Shown here: piece by piece, positions 1 through 9,446 of the stretch
Layout of the letters: the number at the start of each line of letters is the position of its first letter
Numbering within the stretch: the first letter of the stretch is position 1
DNA from: Clostridium pascui
GTDB lineage: Bacteria; Bacillota; Clostridia; Clostridiales; Clostridiaceae
Reading direction: 5' to 3'
Length of the DNA stretch: 64,000 bases
Assembly (NCBI RefSeq): GCF_016908015.1
Contig: NZ_JAFBDB010000010.1
Span: forward strand, 1 to 64,000
Program-made: the position numbers and the translations under genes
Notes under the pieces: generated by a model
Seen by the model: the letters and a program-made list of their open reading frames with translations, nothing else
The model's database searches: none
Told to the model about the DNA's origin: nothing

Positions 1-1
1 T

Positions 2-134
2 GTTTTCACTCTTTTAATTTGTTTTCACTCTTTTAATTTGTTTTCACTCTTTTAATTTGTTTTCACTCTTTTAATTTGTTTTCACTCTTTTAATTTGATT
101 TCACTCTTTTAATCTATTTTCATTCTTTTAACAC
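2..134. repeat. 19-bp tandem repeat array, about 7 units
   Basis: Five exact head-to-tail copies of GTTTTCACTCTTTTAATTT lie at 2-96. Two degraded copies follow at 97-115 and 116-134, where the array decays. The array may continue beyond the left edge. There are no unique spacers, so this is not CRISPR. On the minus strand the unit reads as an A-rich iteron-like string. Function is unknown; it could be a replication-slippage array or a protein-binding array. Confidence 0.95.
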
Positions 135-617
135 TAACTTCATAAAAAAGATACTCTCAATCAAATATTCACGCTCTTAAGGTTTATTATAATATCTAAA
201 TTAATTTTTGTCTATATCTCCCAAAAAACCAAGGACATCTAATCTTTAAATTAGATGCAACCTTATATTAATTTTATTCTCAACGTAAATATATTAGAAC
301 TTAGTATTTTCAATGCTTCCATTTACGATATAGCCTTACACCACTGTCTCTATATACCAAGAAAAGGAACTAATATTATGTTCCCCTACATAACGATTTA
401 TATCTTGTACTGTATAGGGTAGCATATTTTAATTATCCATAAATCTATTATTTTTAGTATTTTACTTGAGCTAAAACAATATGCACGTCTCCACGTGCGA
501 AATAAACAGAAACATCTTACTACAACCCTTTAATAAATATATCCATGCTATTCCATAACAATAATCTCTGTACATCATACAAAACCTTAGCCAACTCTAA
601 TTATACTTTTTTTCACT
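135..617. other. Intergenic region without a convincing gene
   Basis: No recognisable gene. A 29-codon minus-strand reading frame at 336-425 (starting MLPYTVQDIN) could be the beginning of a lost gene but has no clear ribosome site. A short perfect hairpin GCACGT-CTCC-ACGTGC lies near 482-497 and could be a weak terminator or structural element. The rest is A/T-rich filler. Confidence 0.5.
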
Positions 618-995
618 TTATCCATCATACTCCACCACTGCTCTCTTAAGTCTCCTAATCCCCCCTCTAGGATTCTCCACATCTCCCCTATACCTTGGTA
701 TTATATGCACATGAAGATGCATTACCGTTTGGCCTGCGTGGTATCCGTCGTTTACTCCTATGTTATAGCCTTGAGGCTCATATTGAATATCTAGCATTTC
801 TTTTACTTCATGTAAAAGGCTGTAAATTGCTTTTATTTCTTCTTCTGAGGATTCAAAGAAGCTTTGAAAATGTCTTTTAGGTATTACTAAAGTGTGCCCT
901 TCATTTACTGGAAACTTATCCATTATTGCAAAGGCATATTTATTTTCCGCTATTATAAGTTCTTTATCATAATTACAAAATAAACAATTTGTCAT
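618..995 (-). CDS. HIT family (histidine triad) hydrolase
   Basis: A 125-residue protein with the histidine-triad signature HLHVH at residues 93-97, followed by IIPR, and an N-terminal Cys4/Cys7 pair typical of the zinc-binding HIT subgroup. HIT enzymes hydrolyse nucleoside phosphoramidates or dinucleoside polyphosphates in the cytoplasm. Length fits the family. A GAGGG ribosome site precedes the ATG. It sits 15 bp downstream of the helicase gene and is probably co-transcribed with it, although no functional link is obvious. The substrate cannot be told from the sequence. Confidence 0.93.
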   Translation of the reverse strand: MTNCLFCNYDKELIIAENKYAFAIMDKFPVNEGHTLVIPKRHFQSFFESSEEEIKAIYSLLHEVKEMLDIQYEPQGYNIGVNDGYHAGQTVMHLHVHIIPRYRGDVENPRGGIRRLKRAVVEYDG

Positions 996-1010
996 ATTAA
1001 TGTCCCTCTC

Positions 1011-3265
1011 TTATGCTTCTAGCTTCTTAAAGTATTCTTCCAGCTTTTTATCACATATTTCCTCAATATGTTTTTTATCTTCATTAGTGAGTTTCTTCCA
1101 TATATTTGAGTTAAATTCTACATATTCCACATCCTTTGATTTTTTCATAGAATTCATTTGCTCGTATTTATCAAAGGGATTTGAAAATATGTTCTTTTCT
1201 ATTTCTTTTCTTGTGTAGCTATCCTTACAGTAAGGACTTTTGGGCTTTTCTACTATAAGCCCTTTATTTTTTCTATCTTCATAGAAATCTATAAAGTAAT
1301 CCACTATATCTTCTATAAGAACTTTTCCTTTATCATTTGCATATTCAAGCATTGCCTTTAAGAGTACTGGCTTGTAGGAATATGCCATGGTCATTTTGCT
1401 TACAAAGTCTATAAATTTATCCTTCATGTTTGCAGCAGTTATAAGTTCCCATTCAAATTCATTAGCGTATTTTTCAATGCTTTCTTCCTTAAAATAGTTA
1501 AAGGTTTTGTTTATCATAGGCACTTGAAAATCTGGAGTTATTAATCCCTTTTTTATTCTATCTGCAATGGCTCCTTCCTGCACATATACTCTTCTTACAA
1601 ATTCCCTTTCAGAAATTAAGTCCTTAACTTCATTTTGCCAATTAAATAAGCCTATATATTCATAGTCATAGGCACTTACAGGAAAGTCCAAATATGCTGC
1701 TGGCTTTTCTCCTCTTCTTATAAGGTCATCTTCCATAAGCATGTCCTTTTTACTTCCAAGTACCAATGATCCTGGAACATATTTATCCATATTAAACAAT
1801 CTATGAACTGAAAGAGGCATATTGAAAAGTCCTGCATTATCTATAAAGTCAAATACCATTAAACATTCCTTTCCTTCAGATTTTCTAGTTCCTCTGCCCA
1901 ACTGCTGAAGATAAATGGTTTTTGACATAGTTGGCCTTGCCATAAAAAGCGCTTCAGTTCTTGGACTGTCCCATCCTTCATTTAAAAGATCACAGGCACA
2001 AAGTACATTTAAATCTCCATACTCATATTCTTTAAGTATATTTTCTCTATCCCTTTTCATAAGGTAGCCAGATACCGCTTCCGCTCTTACCCCTTTAGTC
2101 CTAAATATTCCCGCTACTTCCTCTGCATGTTTTACCGATGCACAAAACACCACAGTCTTCTTATTTTTAACGTATTCTAAATAAGTATCTACAATTAAAT
2201 TATTTCTATCTGGCACATAAAGCTTGCTTTCTAAATCACTTGAATTATACTTAATTCCATTTATTCTAACACTTTGCAAATCCACATTAGTTTTAACTCT
2301 AATACATCTTATAGGCACAAGTTCTCCAATCTCCACAGCTGTTTTTAAATCAAGCTTATGAGCTACATTTTTAAACAGCTCTAATATACTTTCACCATCA
2401 GATCTCTCAGGAGTTGCAGTTAGCCCTAATGTAAATTCAGGTTTAAAATAACTTAGCAGCTTTCTATAGGTTTCCGCTGCTCCATGGTGAGCTTCATCAA
2501 TTATTATATATTTAAAATCCTCAGGACTAAAATCCTTTAAATTTGCATTCATACTTTGAATTGTGGCACATAATATAAAGGATTCCTTTTCCTTTCTATC
2601 ACCCTTAAACACTCCACAGCTTTTGTCTTTCCACAAACTTTTAAATGTATTTTCAGCTTGATTTATAAGTTCATCAGTGTGAGCTATAAAAAGAGTTCTT
2701 TTATTAAAAATCTTAGCATCCTCCACTGCAGTAACAGTCTTTCCCGTACCCGTTGCATGATAAAGTAAGGCTATGGATTCTCCATTTTCCCTCATAGCCT
2801 TTAAATTATCTAAAGCTTGTTTTTGATGTTCTTTAAGTTCTAAAATCTTCCCCTTTTGCTTAGGAAGAAAGTCTTCTATTTCTTTAAAAGTAGGAAATTC
2901 TCCTAAAAAGGTTACAAGCTGATCTTTAACTCTCTCCTTATGATCTTTTAGTTGCTTATACGTCCATCTATAAACCTTCCAGTTTTCATGGATTAAACTA
3001 TTTTGCTTAAGCAAATCATCATAATACTTTTCATTGGAAACCTTGTTTGGATTATGATAAGTTTCCCCATCTATCTCCACTGCCACCTTTTCTCCATCAC
3101 AGAGCAGTGCAAATCTATAAATCTATTTTTACCGTATATATCTACAAAGGGATGCTGAATTACTATGCTGTTTGCCTTTTCCGGCCCAAAGGTTTCACAA
3201 AACACCTCTATAAATAAATCCTCAGCAACGCTCCCAAGCTTAATATAATCCTCTTTAATTGTCAT
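1011..3265 (-). pseudogene. Superfamily 2 DEAD/DEAH helicase with N-terminal nuclease-like domain, frameshifted
   Basis: Two overlapping reading frames form one gene. The first (start ATG 3265, GGTGA ribosome site) breaks near 3111. The second carries the helicase: Walker A GTGKT, Walker B DEAH, motif III LTATPERSD and motif VI QLGRGTRKS. Restoring one T in the short T run (the AAA at 3111-3113 on plus) joins them and gives RFIDFALLCDGEKVAVEIDG. That looks like the D...ExDG core of a VSR/DUF559-type endonuclease domain. The intact protein would have about 750 residues. Helicases with such nuclease domains occur in phage-defence loci. The break may be a true mutation, a phase-variable site or a sequencing error. 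Confidence 0.8.
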
Positions 3266-3346
3266 ATGTATCACCCATTTCTCAAGGTTATTTCTATAAT
3301 TATTTTAATAGTTTTGGATATAATCAGCAATCAATGAGAAATTAAA

Positions 3347-3400
3347 AGGGACGGTTAACAACTATTCATGTGAGTTTGATGAAAGTTGAGAAACGTCCCT
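3347..3400. repeat. Dispersed hairpin repeat, copy 1 (AGGGACG...CGTCCCT)
   Basis: The ends AGGGACG and CGTCCCT pair perfectly, and inside them CAACT pairs with AGTTG. A second copy with the same arms and conserved GGTTA-CAACTATTCATG lies at 57794-57848. It sits downstream of no gene on plus and just upstream of the helicase gene. The rest of the roughly 400-bp gap to 3662 shows no gene. It could be a bidirectional terminator-like repeat or a small RNA structure. Confidence 0.75.
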
Positions 3401-3662
3401 AGTTGGAGTATTATATAATACTCCGTTGATAAAGTTTGTTCCGTTATATAATTATTTCATTTTATATTTTAATTAATGCATTTAGTTTTCTTCAATAGTA
3501 TGGATATAGGAAAGTTTGTAATATGATAGAAACTTAACTAAAACTTAGTTTAAATCTTTTGTTCCAGCTTTATGTTAATTATGTTACAACTATCCGTATT
3601 AAACTATCGATGGCTTTTCAAATAAATAAAATGAGCTATCTGCTTATATATAAATTAACTTT

Positions 3663-4388
3663 TTATGTACAATTATTTTTATACCATTCATCCATATCAC
3701 GATCGGCAATATCCCCATGGTAACATTGTCTTGTCGAATTCCAATTTAGTAGAGATTTATTATTGTCATTAAGGTTATTAAAGATAACATCTGACACCAT
3801 TATCTTTTTATCAAAGTTACTTTTATTTCCATAGCTACAAAACTTTGAAGCTTTATTTACAACACTCCCCATCCACACAACATCATTAATACTACTACCA
3901 CTGTATCCAGCTTTAATCATAAGTGCTCTACCATAATCCATCCCCATACCAATAGTAATCTGTTCAATACTTTTTTTTCTAAATTTATAATTCATAATAT
4001 CCACCAAAGATGATATTTGAGCAGCAATTGAGAATACACTATCTATATCAACTTTTTTAGGAGTCTTAAAAACACCCCAAACACAGTCTCCTTCTATATT
4101 AACTTCTGTACAGTTAATATTTCCATTCATTATAGCTATAACTTCCGAAATATAGGAGCGATAAAGTTTAGCCAATTTAGGTCTATTATGCTTATCAAGC
4201 AACTTACTTGAGCCTCTAATATCAACATATAAAACAGTACAATATACATAGAAACCATTAGTAAAAGTTAATTTATCTCTACAGGGAATTTCATCAAATT
4301 CTTCAAATGAATTTTCACTCTCATTTATTATTGTATCAATTCTTTCAAAGCTTTTCACATAATCATATACCTTATAACTACTTTTCAT
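3663..4388 (-). CDS. pycC: Class III nucleotide cyclase, Pycsar PycC-like
   Basis: A 241-residue protein formed almost wholly by a class III cyclase domain. The first metal-binding aspartate is in VLYVDIRGSS and the second in EGDCVWGVF. The segments IGMGMDYG, ALMIKAGYSGS and INDVVWMGSVVNKAS follow and, from memory, resemble cyclases of Pycsar anti-phage systems, which make cCMP or cUMP. It lacks the sensor or membrane domains of signalling adenylate cyclases. A PycTM-type effector lies 1 kb upstream in the same direction. It is only distantly similar to the other cyclase at 6103. The AGGTGA ribosome site supports the start. Pyrimidine product specificity is inferred, not shown. Confidence 0.78.
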   Translation of the reverse strand: MKSSYKVYDYVKSFERIDTIINESENSFEEFDEIPCRDKLTFTNGFYVYCTVLYVDIRGSSKLLDKHNRPKLAKLYRSYISEVIAIMNGNINCTEVNIEGDCVWGVFKTPKKVDIDSVFSIAAQISSLVDIMNYKFRKKSIEQITIGMGMDYGRALMIKAGYSGSSINDVVWMGSVVNKASKFCSYGNKSNFDKKIMVSDVIFNNLNDNNKSLLNWNSTRQCYHGDIADRDMDEWYKNNCT

Positions 4389-4499
4389 AATAATTTCACC
4401 TTACCTTAGATTACTTTCGGACATATATATATCTAGAATAATCAAATTTAAAATTTTTCTTCAATAAATCTGGTAATTTCTTATATACATACTACTAAT

Positions 4500-5002
4500 C
4501 TATATTTTACTGTAATCTTTTGATGATTTTGCTGCATTGCTTGTACAATCTGTAATAACTTTTGTATCAAACGTATTATTAGTTCCTGTTTTTGCAATTA
4601 TAACACTTACTATATCTATTCTATAACAAGATCTATCCCTTATATAGGATTTGCCATTGTTTGAAAAGCATTAAGTACAACTTGTACAAATCAGACAGCT
4701 AAAGATTCAGGACTTAATTTTTCATCTGCTGAGTTCCACATTATATTATCGTTGCACTTAAATAATACCATAACTGCATCGCCAAGTATGGTAATTGTTT
4801 CTCCATTATATTTTTCAATAATGTATATCATCATGGAAATAATTGCATGTAAAGTTAGAAAAGGTTTTTTCATACCTACTTGTTTTGCTCTCTTGATTGA
4901 CATTATCATATCTGCAAACATATCCATTAATGATTTGTTTATATTATGCGCTTCCTGTGCTTCATTACATCTCTTGTTTACACTTGTTTCAACCTCACTC
5001 AT
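4500..5002 (-). pseudogene. Decayed third class III cyclase (paralogue of the 6103 gene)
   Basis: An intact start reads through a shortened N-terminus into FADMIMS, FLTLHAIISMMIYI and GDAVMVLF, matching the cyclase at 6103-6822. It stops at TGA after SPESLAV, where the intact copy has SLAVRC-like sequence (an Arg-to-TGA change is plausible). The C-terminal part survives in a shifted frame at about 4500-4600 as AKTGTNNTFDTK and SNAAKSS. The region between the start and the first aspartate motif is deleted. Further stops lie in between. It therefore cannot make an active cyclase. Confidence 0.85.
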
Positions 5003-5377
5003 ATTTGCTACTGCAATCTTAAATAATCCTTTCTTTATTTATTTTCTCCTTTACCAGTAATAATTAAATATAATTGTTCCATGTGTTAATATAAAGTAAT
5101 AAAAAAAGATGCATTAACAATAATACTCTGTGCTGTACTATTCCTGCAAACAATTAAACTTTTTTGTCTAAATAAATATTAGTTTTCAATAAACATTACT
5201 GAACACAGGTTATATTTACATTGCGAAAATACTTCCTTATAGAAATAGACAATTATAAGCCCATGCTTTGGTAAACAATAGGAAAAGATCTAAGCGTCTC
5301 TTTTCTTAATTGTTTACATTTACAAAAATTTATTTTGTTAATATCCCCTATATATATGCATGGATTACATATATAAA
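5003..5377. other. Intergenic gap inside the Pycsar-like cluster
   Basis: About 375 A/T-rich bases without a supportable gene. A GGAGAAAATAAATAAA string near 5040 resembles the ribosome site region of the neighbouring cyclase and may belong to the decayed copy. No clear terminator or RNA was recognised. Confidence 0.5.
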
Positions 5378-5965
5378 CTAGAATTTATATACTGAAAAAA
5401 AATACATTATATAAGATATTAATATTGTAAAGCTATATAAGGAAATTCCTAAAAATTTCATACTTTTGTTTGAATTTAAAATTTTTATATTTCTTATCCC
5501 GCTCACTTTCATTAACTCTAAAGTAATAATTTTTAAAAATTCTTCTTCAGTTATGCTGTTTATATCATTTTGGTAACTCCTTAATGATATAGTAATTTTG
5601 CCATCATTACCATTAACAAGATACCATAATTCCTTACAACCCTCTCCTTCCAAGCTTACATAATTCATTGGATTATGCTTTGCATGCAATGTCCTAAAAC
5701 CATAGTATACAGAAATTGCTGCTGCCACTACTGTAATACATGTTATGACACCTATAATAACTGACTGAAAAGGAACACCACTATACAACTTATAGATTTG
5801 GTAGATTTTATCACTCAACGATGATAAAATTGTAAAATATATTCCGATTACAACAAATATAGCTGCAACCTTTGTATCAATAAACCTAAGGGTATTGGTA
5901 GCATCATCTAAAGCTTTATAAATAAACTCCTTCTTCTCATCAAAACTCAATTTATTATCATCCAT
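5378..5965 (-). CDS. pycTM: Pycsar-type transmembrane effector (PycTM-like)
   Basis: A 195-residue membrane protein. An N-terminal helix (KALDDATNTLRFIDTKVAAI) leads directly into a first membrane segment. A second membrane segment lies around residues 70-90, then a soluble stretch of about 80 residues, then a C-terminal membrane segment (SLYSFTILISYIMYF). The pattern of leading helix, membrane pair, soluble part and final membrane helix matches the PycTM effector family. In those systems cyclic pyrimidine nucleotide binding leads to membrane damage and abortive infection. It has an AAAGGAG ribosome site and lies 137 bp downstream of the 6103 cyclase, as expected for a cyclase-effector operon. 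Confidence 0.75.
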   Translation of the reverse strand: MDDNKLSFDEKKEFIYKALDDATNTLRFIDTKVAAIFVVIGIYFTILSSLSDKIYQIYKLYSGVPFQSVIIGVITCITVVAAAISVYYGFRTLHAKHNPMNYVSLEGEGCKELWYLVNGNDGKITISLRSYQNDINSITEEEFLKIITLELMKVSGIRNIKILNSNKSMKFLGISLYSFTILISYIMYFFSVYKF

Positions 5966-6102
5966 TTATCTTCTCCTTTATATTTCATATTCTACCTTCA
6001 TTATAACCTGTCTACTAAATAAGTGAACAGCTTCTCCATCTTATCACCTTAACTAATAATTAGCTAACCCATTCTCACGGTTTTATTCACTTCTGAAGAC
6101 CA

Positions 6103-6822
6103 TCAGATATTCTGAACATACCAATTATCAGCTCTATGAGTAAATTGATTTTTTAGATTTTCACAAACTTTATTATATGTATCACTTGATATAGTTATCT
6201 GTTTTATACCATTTGATTTTTTAGCTGCATTATTAATACATGTTCCAATTGCTTTTGTATCAAAGGTATTGTCTGTTCCTGTCTTCGTAACTATTACTGA
6301 ACCAGTATCAATGCCAACACCAAAAGAAACAGGTGGGATATCATCATTGGCTAAGATTGGATTAACAACCTTATCAAATGCTCTCAGCATTTCTTGTCCA
6401 CATCTAACAGCTAGTTCTTCAGGCTTTAGATAATTTGTTGTATTTTCTCCCCAGTATATAGAATTATTATTTTTAAATAATGCCATAACTCCATCACCTG
6501 GGAGATCAATAACATAACCCTTGTAACTTTCTACAATATAAATCATAGCTGGCATAATTGCATGTATAGTTAAGAATGTTTTTGCTGGACCGATTTCTAC
6601 CGCTCTTTCTGTAGAAGATCTCATATCTGCAAAAAAAGCTACATATTTCTCTTTATTATAAGTTCCAAATTTCATTTTTTCTGCATCATAATTCGGAATA
6701 TTATTAGAAAGTGCGGCATATTCTTTTAAAATAGCCCCCTTTTCTAATACACAATTAGCTCGAGCTATCGAATATTTTTCTTCTACTTTCTGTTTTACTT
6801 GATTCATATTTATAATACTCAT
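6103..6822 (-). CDS. Class III nucleotide cyclase, second Pycsar-type cyclase
   Basis: A 239-residue soluble protein. The cyclase core starts at about residue 60 with FFADMRSSTERA (first metal aspartate). DLPGDGVMALF (second aspartate), FGVGIDTGSVIV and INNAAKKS follow. The roughly 55 residues before it are helical and unassigned. The AAGGAGAG ribosome site supports the start. It is the first gene of the cluster and is followed by the PycTM-like effector and a decayed copy of itself. Its sequence differs strongly from the 3663 cyclase, so the locus has two cyclase types for one visible effector. The nucleotide product cannot be told by eye. Confidence 0.75.
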   Translation of the reverse strand: MSIINMNQVKQKVEEKYSIARANCVLEKGAILKEYAALSNNIPNYDAEKMKFGTYNKEKYVAFFADMRSSTERAVEIGPAKTFLTIHAIMPAMIYIVESYKGYVIDLPGDGVMALFKNNNSIYWGENTTNYLKPEELAVRCGQEMLRAFDKVVNPILANDDIPPVSFGVGIDTGSVIVTKTGTDNTFDTKAIGTCINNAAKKSNGIKQITISSDTYNKVCENLKNQFTHRADNWYVQNI

Positions 6823-6945
6823 AATAAACTCTCCTTACATAAAATAAAACTTGTGTGTTACAGTTTCCATTTCAATTATAATAAACAAACCTAAATATAC
6901 CTTTAACAAAAAAACGTAAACTTAACCCTTTGATTCTACACTTCT

Positions 6946-7222
6946 CTAATAACGGATATTTTTCAATTCAAAAGATAGTATATATATTATATTATTTTTA
7001 TCCAAATTGATAATGTTCTTTATAAATTTTCTTACAAAAATATCAAGTTTAAAATAACCCTTTTGAGCAAGGTATGTTACTGCCTTATACTGCATATCAC
7101 AAAAGTCATCGATATATGTTTCATATTTAAGTATCTTATCATTTTTAGAACTATTTATATTCTTAAAAGTAGGTACAAGGTTCCACATTTCATCGTACAG
7201 CACAAAACTCCATGGCTCTCAT
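6946..7222 (-). pseudogene. C-terminal remnant of an HNH endonuclease
   Basis: The frame reads PWSFVLYDEMWNLVPTFKNI followed by NSSKNDK. This is the typical second half of HNH nucleases of the DHFIPWSF...NLVP...N..K type. The first histidine motif is missing and a TGA stands just before the homology, so the 5' end is lost. Roughly 90 residues remain, ending in ELKNIRY. It may have been part of the neighbouring defence cluster. As it stands it lacks the catalytic histidine and should be inactive. Confidence 0.65.
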
Positions 7223-7293
7223 AATTTTCTTCTATCACCTCTCTATTACTCTTAAGATTAAATTTCTAAGATAGCTTTTATACTTCCTGTTCT

Positions 7294-7354
7294 ATTTTAC
7301 CACAAATTATGGTTAAATGTGTCAATATTATGCAATTTATGCAGTGAATTTACA
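7294..7354 (-). promoter_or_regulatory. Repeated promoter-like element, copy 1
   Basis: Reading leftward, it carries TTGACA (7320-7325 on plus, complement) and TGGTAAAAT (7294-7302), with the first TGGTAA at 17-bp spacing. The whole 60 bp is nearly identical to 50132-50192 in front of the LytTR regulator gene. Here it points toward the HNH remnant and the Pycsar-like cluster. In both places it follows the 28-nt stop-codon repeat and its terminator. Confidence 0.6.
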
Positions 7355-7358
7355 AAAA

Positions 7359-7390
7359 ATGAAGCATGGCCTCTAAAAGCCATGCTTCAT
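7359..7390. terminator. Rho-independent terminator of the DUF262 gene
   Basis: A perfect 12-bp stem ATGAAGCATGGC / GCCATGCTTCAT with an 8-nt loop, followed on the minus strand by a T run. It lies 8 nt beyond the 28-nt repeat that abuts the stop codon. Confidence 0.9.
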
Positions 7391-7398
7391 TGAAATAT

Positions 7399-7426
7399 CA
7401 CTTGCCACTTGTCATGTGGGTGGCAC
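7399..7426 (-). repeat. Stop-codon-associated 28-nt repeat, copy 1
   Basis: In gene orientation it reads GTGCCACCCACATGACAAGT then GGCAAGTG, with G-to-A at position 15 relative to the majority form. It follows the TAG stop of the DUF262 gene with no gap. Confidence 0.93.
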
Positions 7427-9100
7427 CTAATTTTCTATTAAAGTATTCACTAATTCCTTTTGTCTCTTTTCTAAAATATCAGGTGTCCATGCATCATTTT
7501 GTTGTAAAAATATTTTATTGGCATGGAAAACATCCACCCTTTGTTTTAAATACTTAGTCTTTTTATCTATAAAATCTAAGTTACTAAGCTTACTGTTTTT
7601 GATTTGGCTTATTAGGACTAAATTAGCAATTCTATGAGTCCACTTTTCTCTTTCTTCCTTAGAAAAATCTTTTATCCATTGGCTGTTATCACTTGGATTT
7701 TGAGGAAGTACATGTTCTACACTAATCCTTTTGTATCCAGATAAGTGGACAGTATTATCTCCCATTAAATATTCCAGCTTTAATAATAAATATTTAGCAA
7801 ACCTAGTTTTGTATACCTCTCCTTTAATGTTATATCTAAAAAGATTTGTATCTATAGCAAATAAATCATCATTTTGTAAAAATTCATCTAAGTGATCCTC
7901 ATCTGTTTGCTCAATAGCTTTTGTAATTCTATTCATAGCTTCAAGCCTTTTAGTAGAATTATATTTGCATATCCAATCCCCTGCAAATTTATATTCTAGC
8001 TTTCTTAAAAACTCTATAAGCTTTTTATCCTTGAATTTGCTATAGTAAAAAAGCAGTGAAGGTATCCAATCTTCTGATGGAAGACCTAGTTTCATTATGG
8101 TTATAAGATTTTTATATTCATTACTTAAATTAGCATCCTGCAGCTCTATAATATCATCATATATACCATCATACTGCATAATAAGGGCTAGAGTTTCCTT
8201 TCCCTTCTCTAATTTTCCACTATTGTATATGTTAGCTTCATATTCATCTAAAAGATTTGCCCTTGCTTTCCTTTTAACTAAAATAGCTCTTATGAATTCA
8301 AGAAATCTTTCAAAGTACTGTCCATATTTGCTCTCTAGTTCTTCCCAAGTCTTAGAATATTTCTTTATCTCTTTTTCTTCTTTCAAAGCCCCTATATTTA
8401 TGGATTTTAATATATCTGAAGCTGTTAATGGTACACCTCTATCATTTAGTATTGTGAAGAGTCTAAAGGCATCTTCTGTGTTATCTGTTGAAACATATAT
8501 GAATACTGCATTGTTTAATAAAAATCCTGCAAAGCCTTCTAAATCATCTTTACAATTTAAAAATTCTCTTATAACCATTACTGCATTAGACATATTTGAT
8601 ATAGATATATTATCTGTATTTTTTAATTCCTCTAGTTTATCGCTATTTAATGTACCTTGGTCTTTTACTATATAATCTGATATAAATTCTTCTACTTCAT
8701 CCCTTATATAGTATACGATTCTTTGTCTTGAAGGAACTTTCTTCAATTTGTTTTCCTTTTGATATATCATAGCTTGAAGAGTATCTTTATATTCTTTATC
8801 ATCTAATAAATCCCTTAAAACAGCTATTATCATAAAAAAGGTTGTAAGTCTCTGTTGTCCATCTAAAACTTCATATTCAGCGTATTCATTATTTTTTGTT
8901 CTCTTTAATACAAGTGAGCCTAAGAAATACTCTGTATCTGGTTTATTTGAATAAGCAAAGTATAAATCATCTAAAAGTTCACTTACATTATCGCTTTGCC
9001 AAACATAAGGTCTTTGATATTCCGGTACCACAAACCAAAAATCCTCTGAAAATATCTTTTGAAGTAATTCCTTATCTGCATCTATTTTTCCGTTAGCCAT
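7427..9100 (-). CDS. DUF262/DUF1524 protein, GmrSD-like restriction enzyme
   Basis: A 557-residue protein. The N-terminal DUF262 (ParB/sulfiredoxin-like NTPase fold) shows VPEYQRPYVW at about residue 27 and VLDGQQRLTT at about residue 80. The middle is helical. The C-terminal DUF1524 HNH-type nuclease shows EHVLPQNP and RIANLVLIS..NSKLSN. GmrSD enzymes of this type IV class cleave DNA with modified cytosines, as found in T-even phages. S and D parts are fused here in one chain, as in many homologues. Other DUF262 proteins act in different defence systems, so the substrate is inferred. The start codon follows an AGGAAAG-type site. Confidence 0.88.
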   Translation of the reverse strand: MANGKIDADKELLQKIFSEDFWFVVPEYQRPYVWQSDNVSELLDDLYFAYSNKPDTEYFLGSLVLKRTKNNEYAEYEVLDGQQRLTTFFMIIAVLRDLLDDKEYKDTLQAMIYQKENKLKKVPSRQRIVYYIRDEVEEFISDYIVKDQGTLNSDKLEELKNTDNISISNMSNAVMVIREFLNCKDDLEGFAGFLLNNAVFIYVSTDNTEDAFRLFTILNDRGVPLTASDILKSINIGALKEEKEIKKYSKTWEELESKYGQYFERFLEFIRAILVKRKARANLLDEYEANIYNSGKLEKGKETLALIMQYDGIYDDIIELQDANLSNEYKNLITIMKLGLPSEDWIPSLLFYYSKFKDKKLIEFLRKLEYKFAGDWICKYNSTKRLEAMNRITKAIEQTDEDHLDEFLQNDDLFAIDTNLFRYNIKGEVYKTRFAKYLLLKLEYLMGDNTVHLSGYKRISVEHVLPQNPSDNSQWIKDFSKEEREKWTHRIANLVLISQIKNSKLSNLDFIDKKTKYLKQRVDVFHANKIFLQQNDAWTPDILEKRQKELVNTLIEN

Positions 9101-9446
9101 TGTCTTTCCTCCACGTTAGTTAATGTATTTTTTGCAGCTTCTATGCTAAATCCCCTGTATTGATAGTATGTCTGTAATAATTATATACTGGGGAGTAAAA
9201 TTTTAAAACATATTATATTACTATTTAAAAGCTTATAAGTAATAACTCATATGGCTGCCACTATTTATGAACCTTATTTCTAAATAAAATAAAAATTGGA
9301 TAAATTGAATTATTTTCTATATTTTTGGTTATTATATATTTTAATTAATAATTAAGTATAGAGTTTATAAATCTTAGCCATGAAGCAGAGTTCATAAATT
9401 TATTGCATTTGCTGTGGTTTATAAACCTTAAGTTTGGAGTGATTAT
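9101..9446. other. Divergent intergenic region before the radical SAM gene
   Basis: About 345 bp between divergent genes, so promoters for both should lie here. A GTTTATAAACCTTAAG stretch and the partly similar TTTATAAATCTTAGCC upstream form a loose repeat (about 9368-9430) that could be a regulator site. GGAG at 9436-9439 is the ribosome site of the downstream gene. No RNA gene was seen. Confidence 0.45.

Noticed and set aside
2-134. Possible CRISPR array
   Set aside because: Units are directly adjacent with no spacers and the unit is too short. It is a simple tandem repeat.
8097-8675. 192-codon plus-strand frame inside the DUF262 gene
   Set aside because: Shadow of the minus-strand gene with no ribosome site or recognisable domain.
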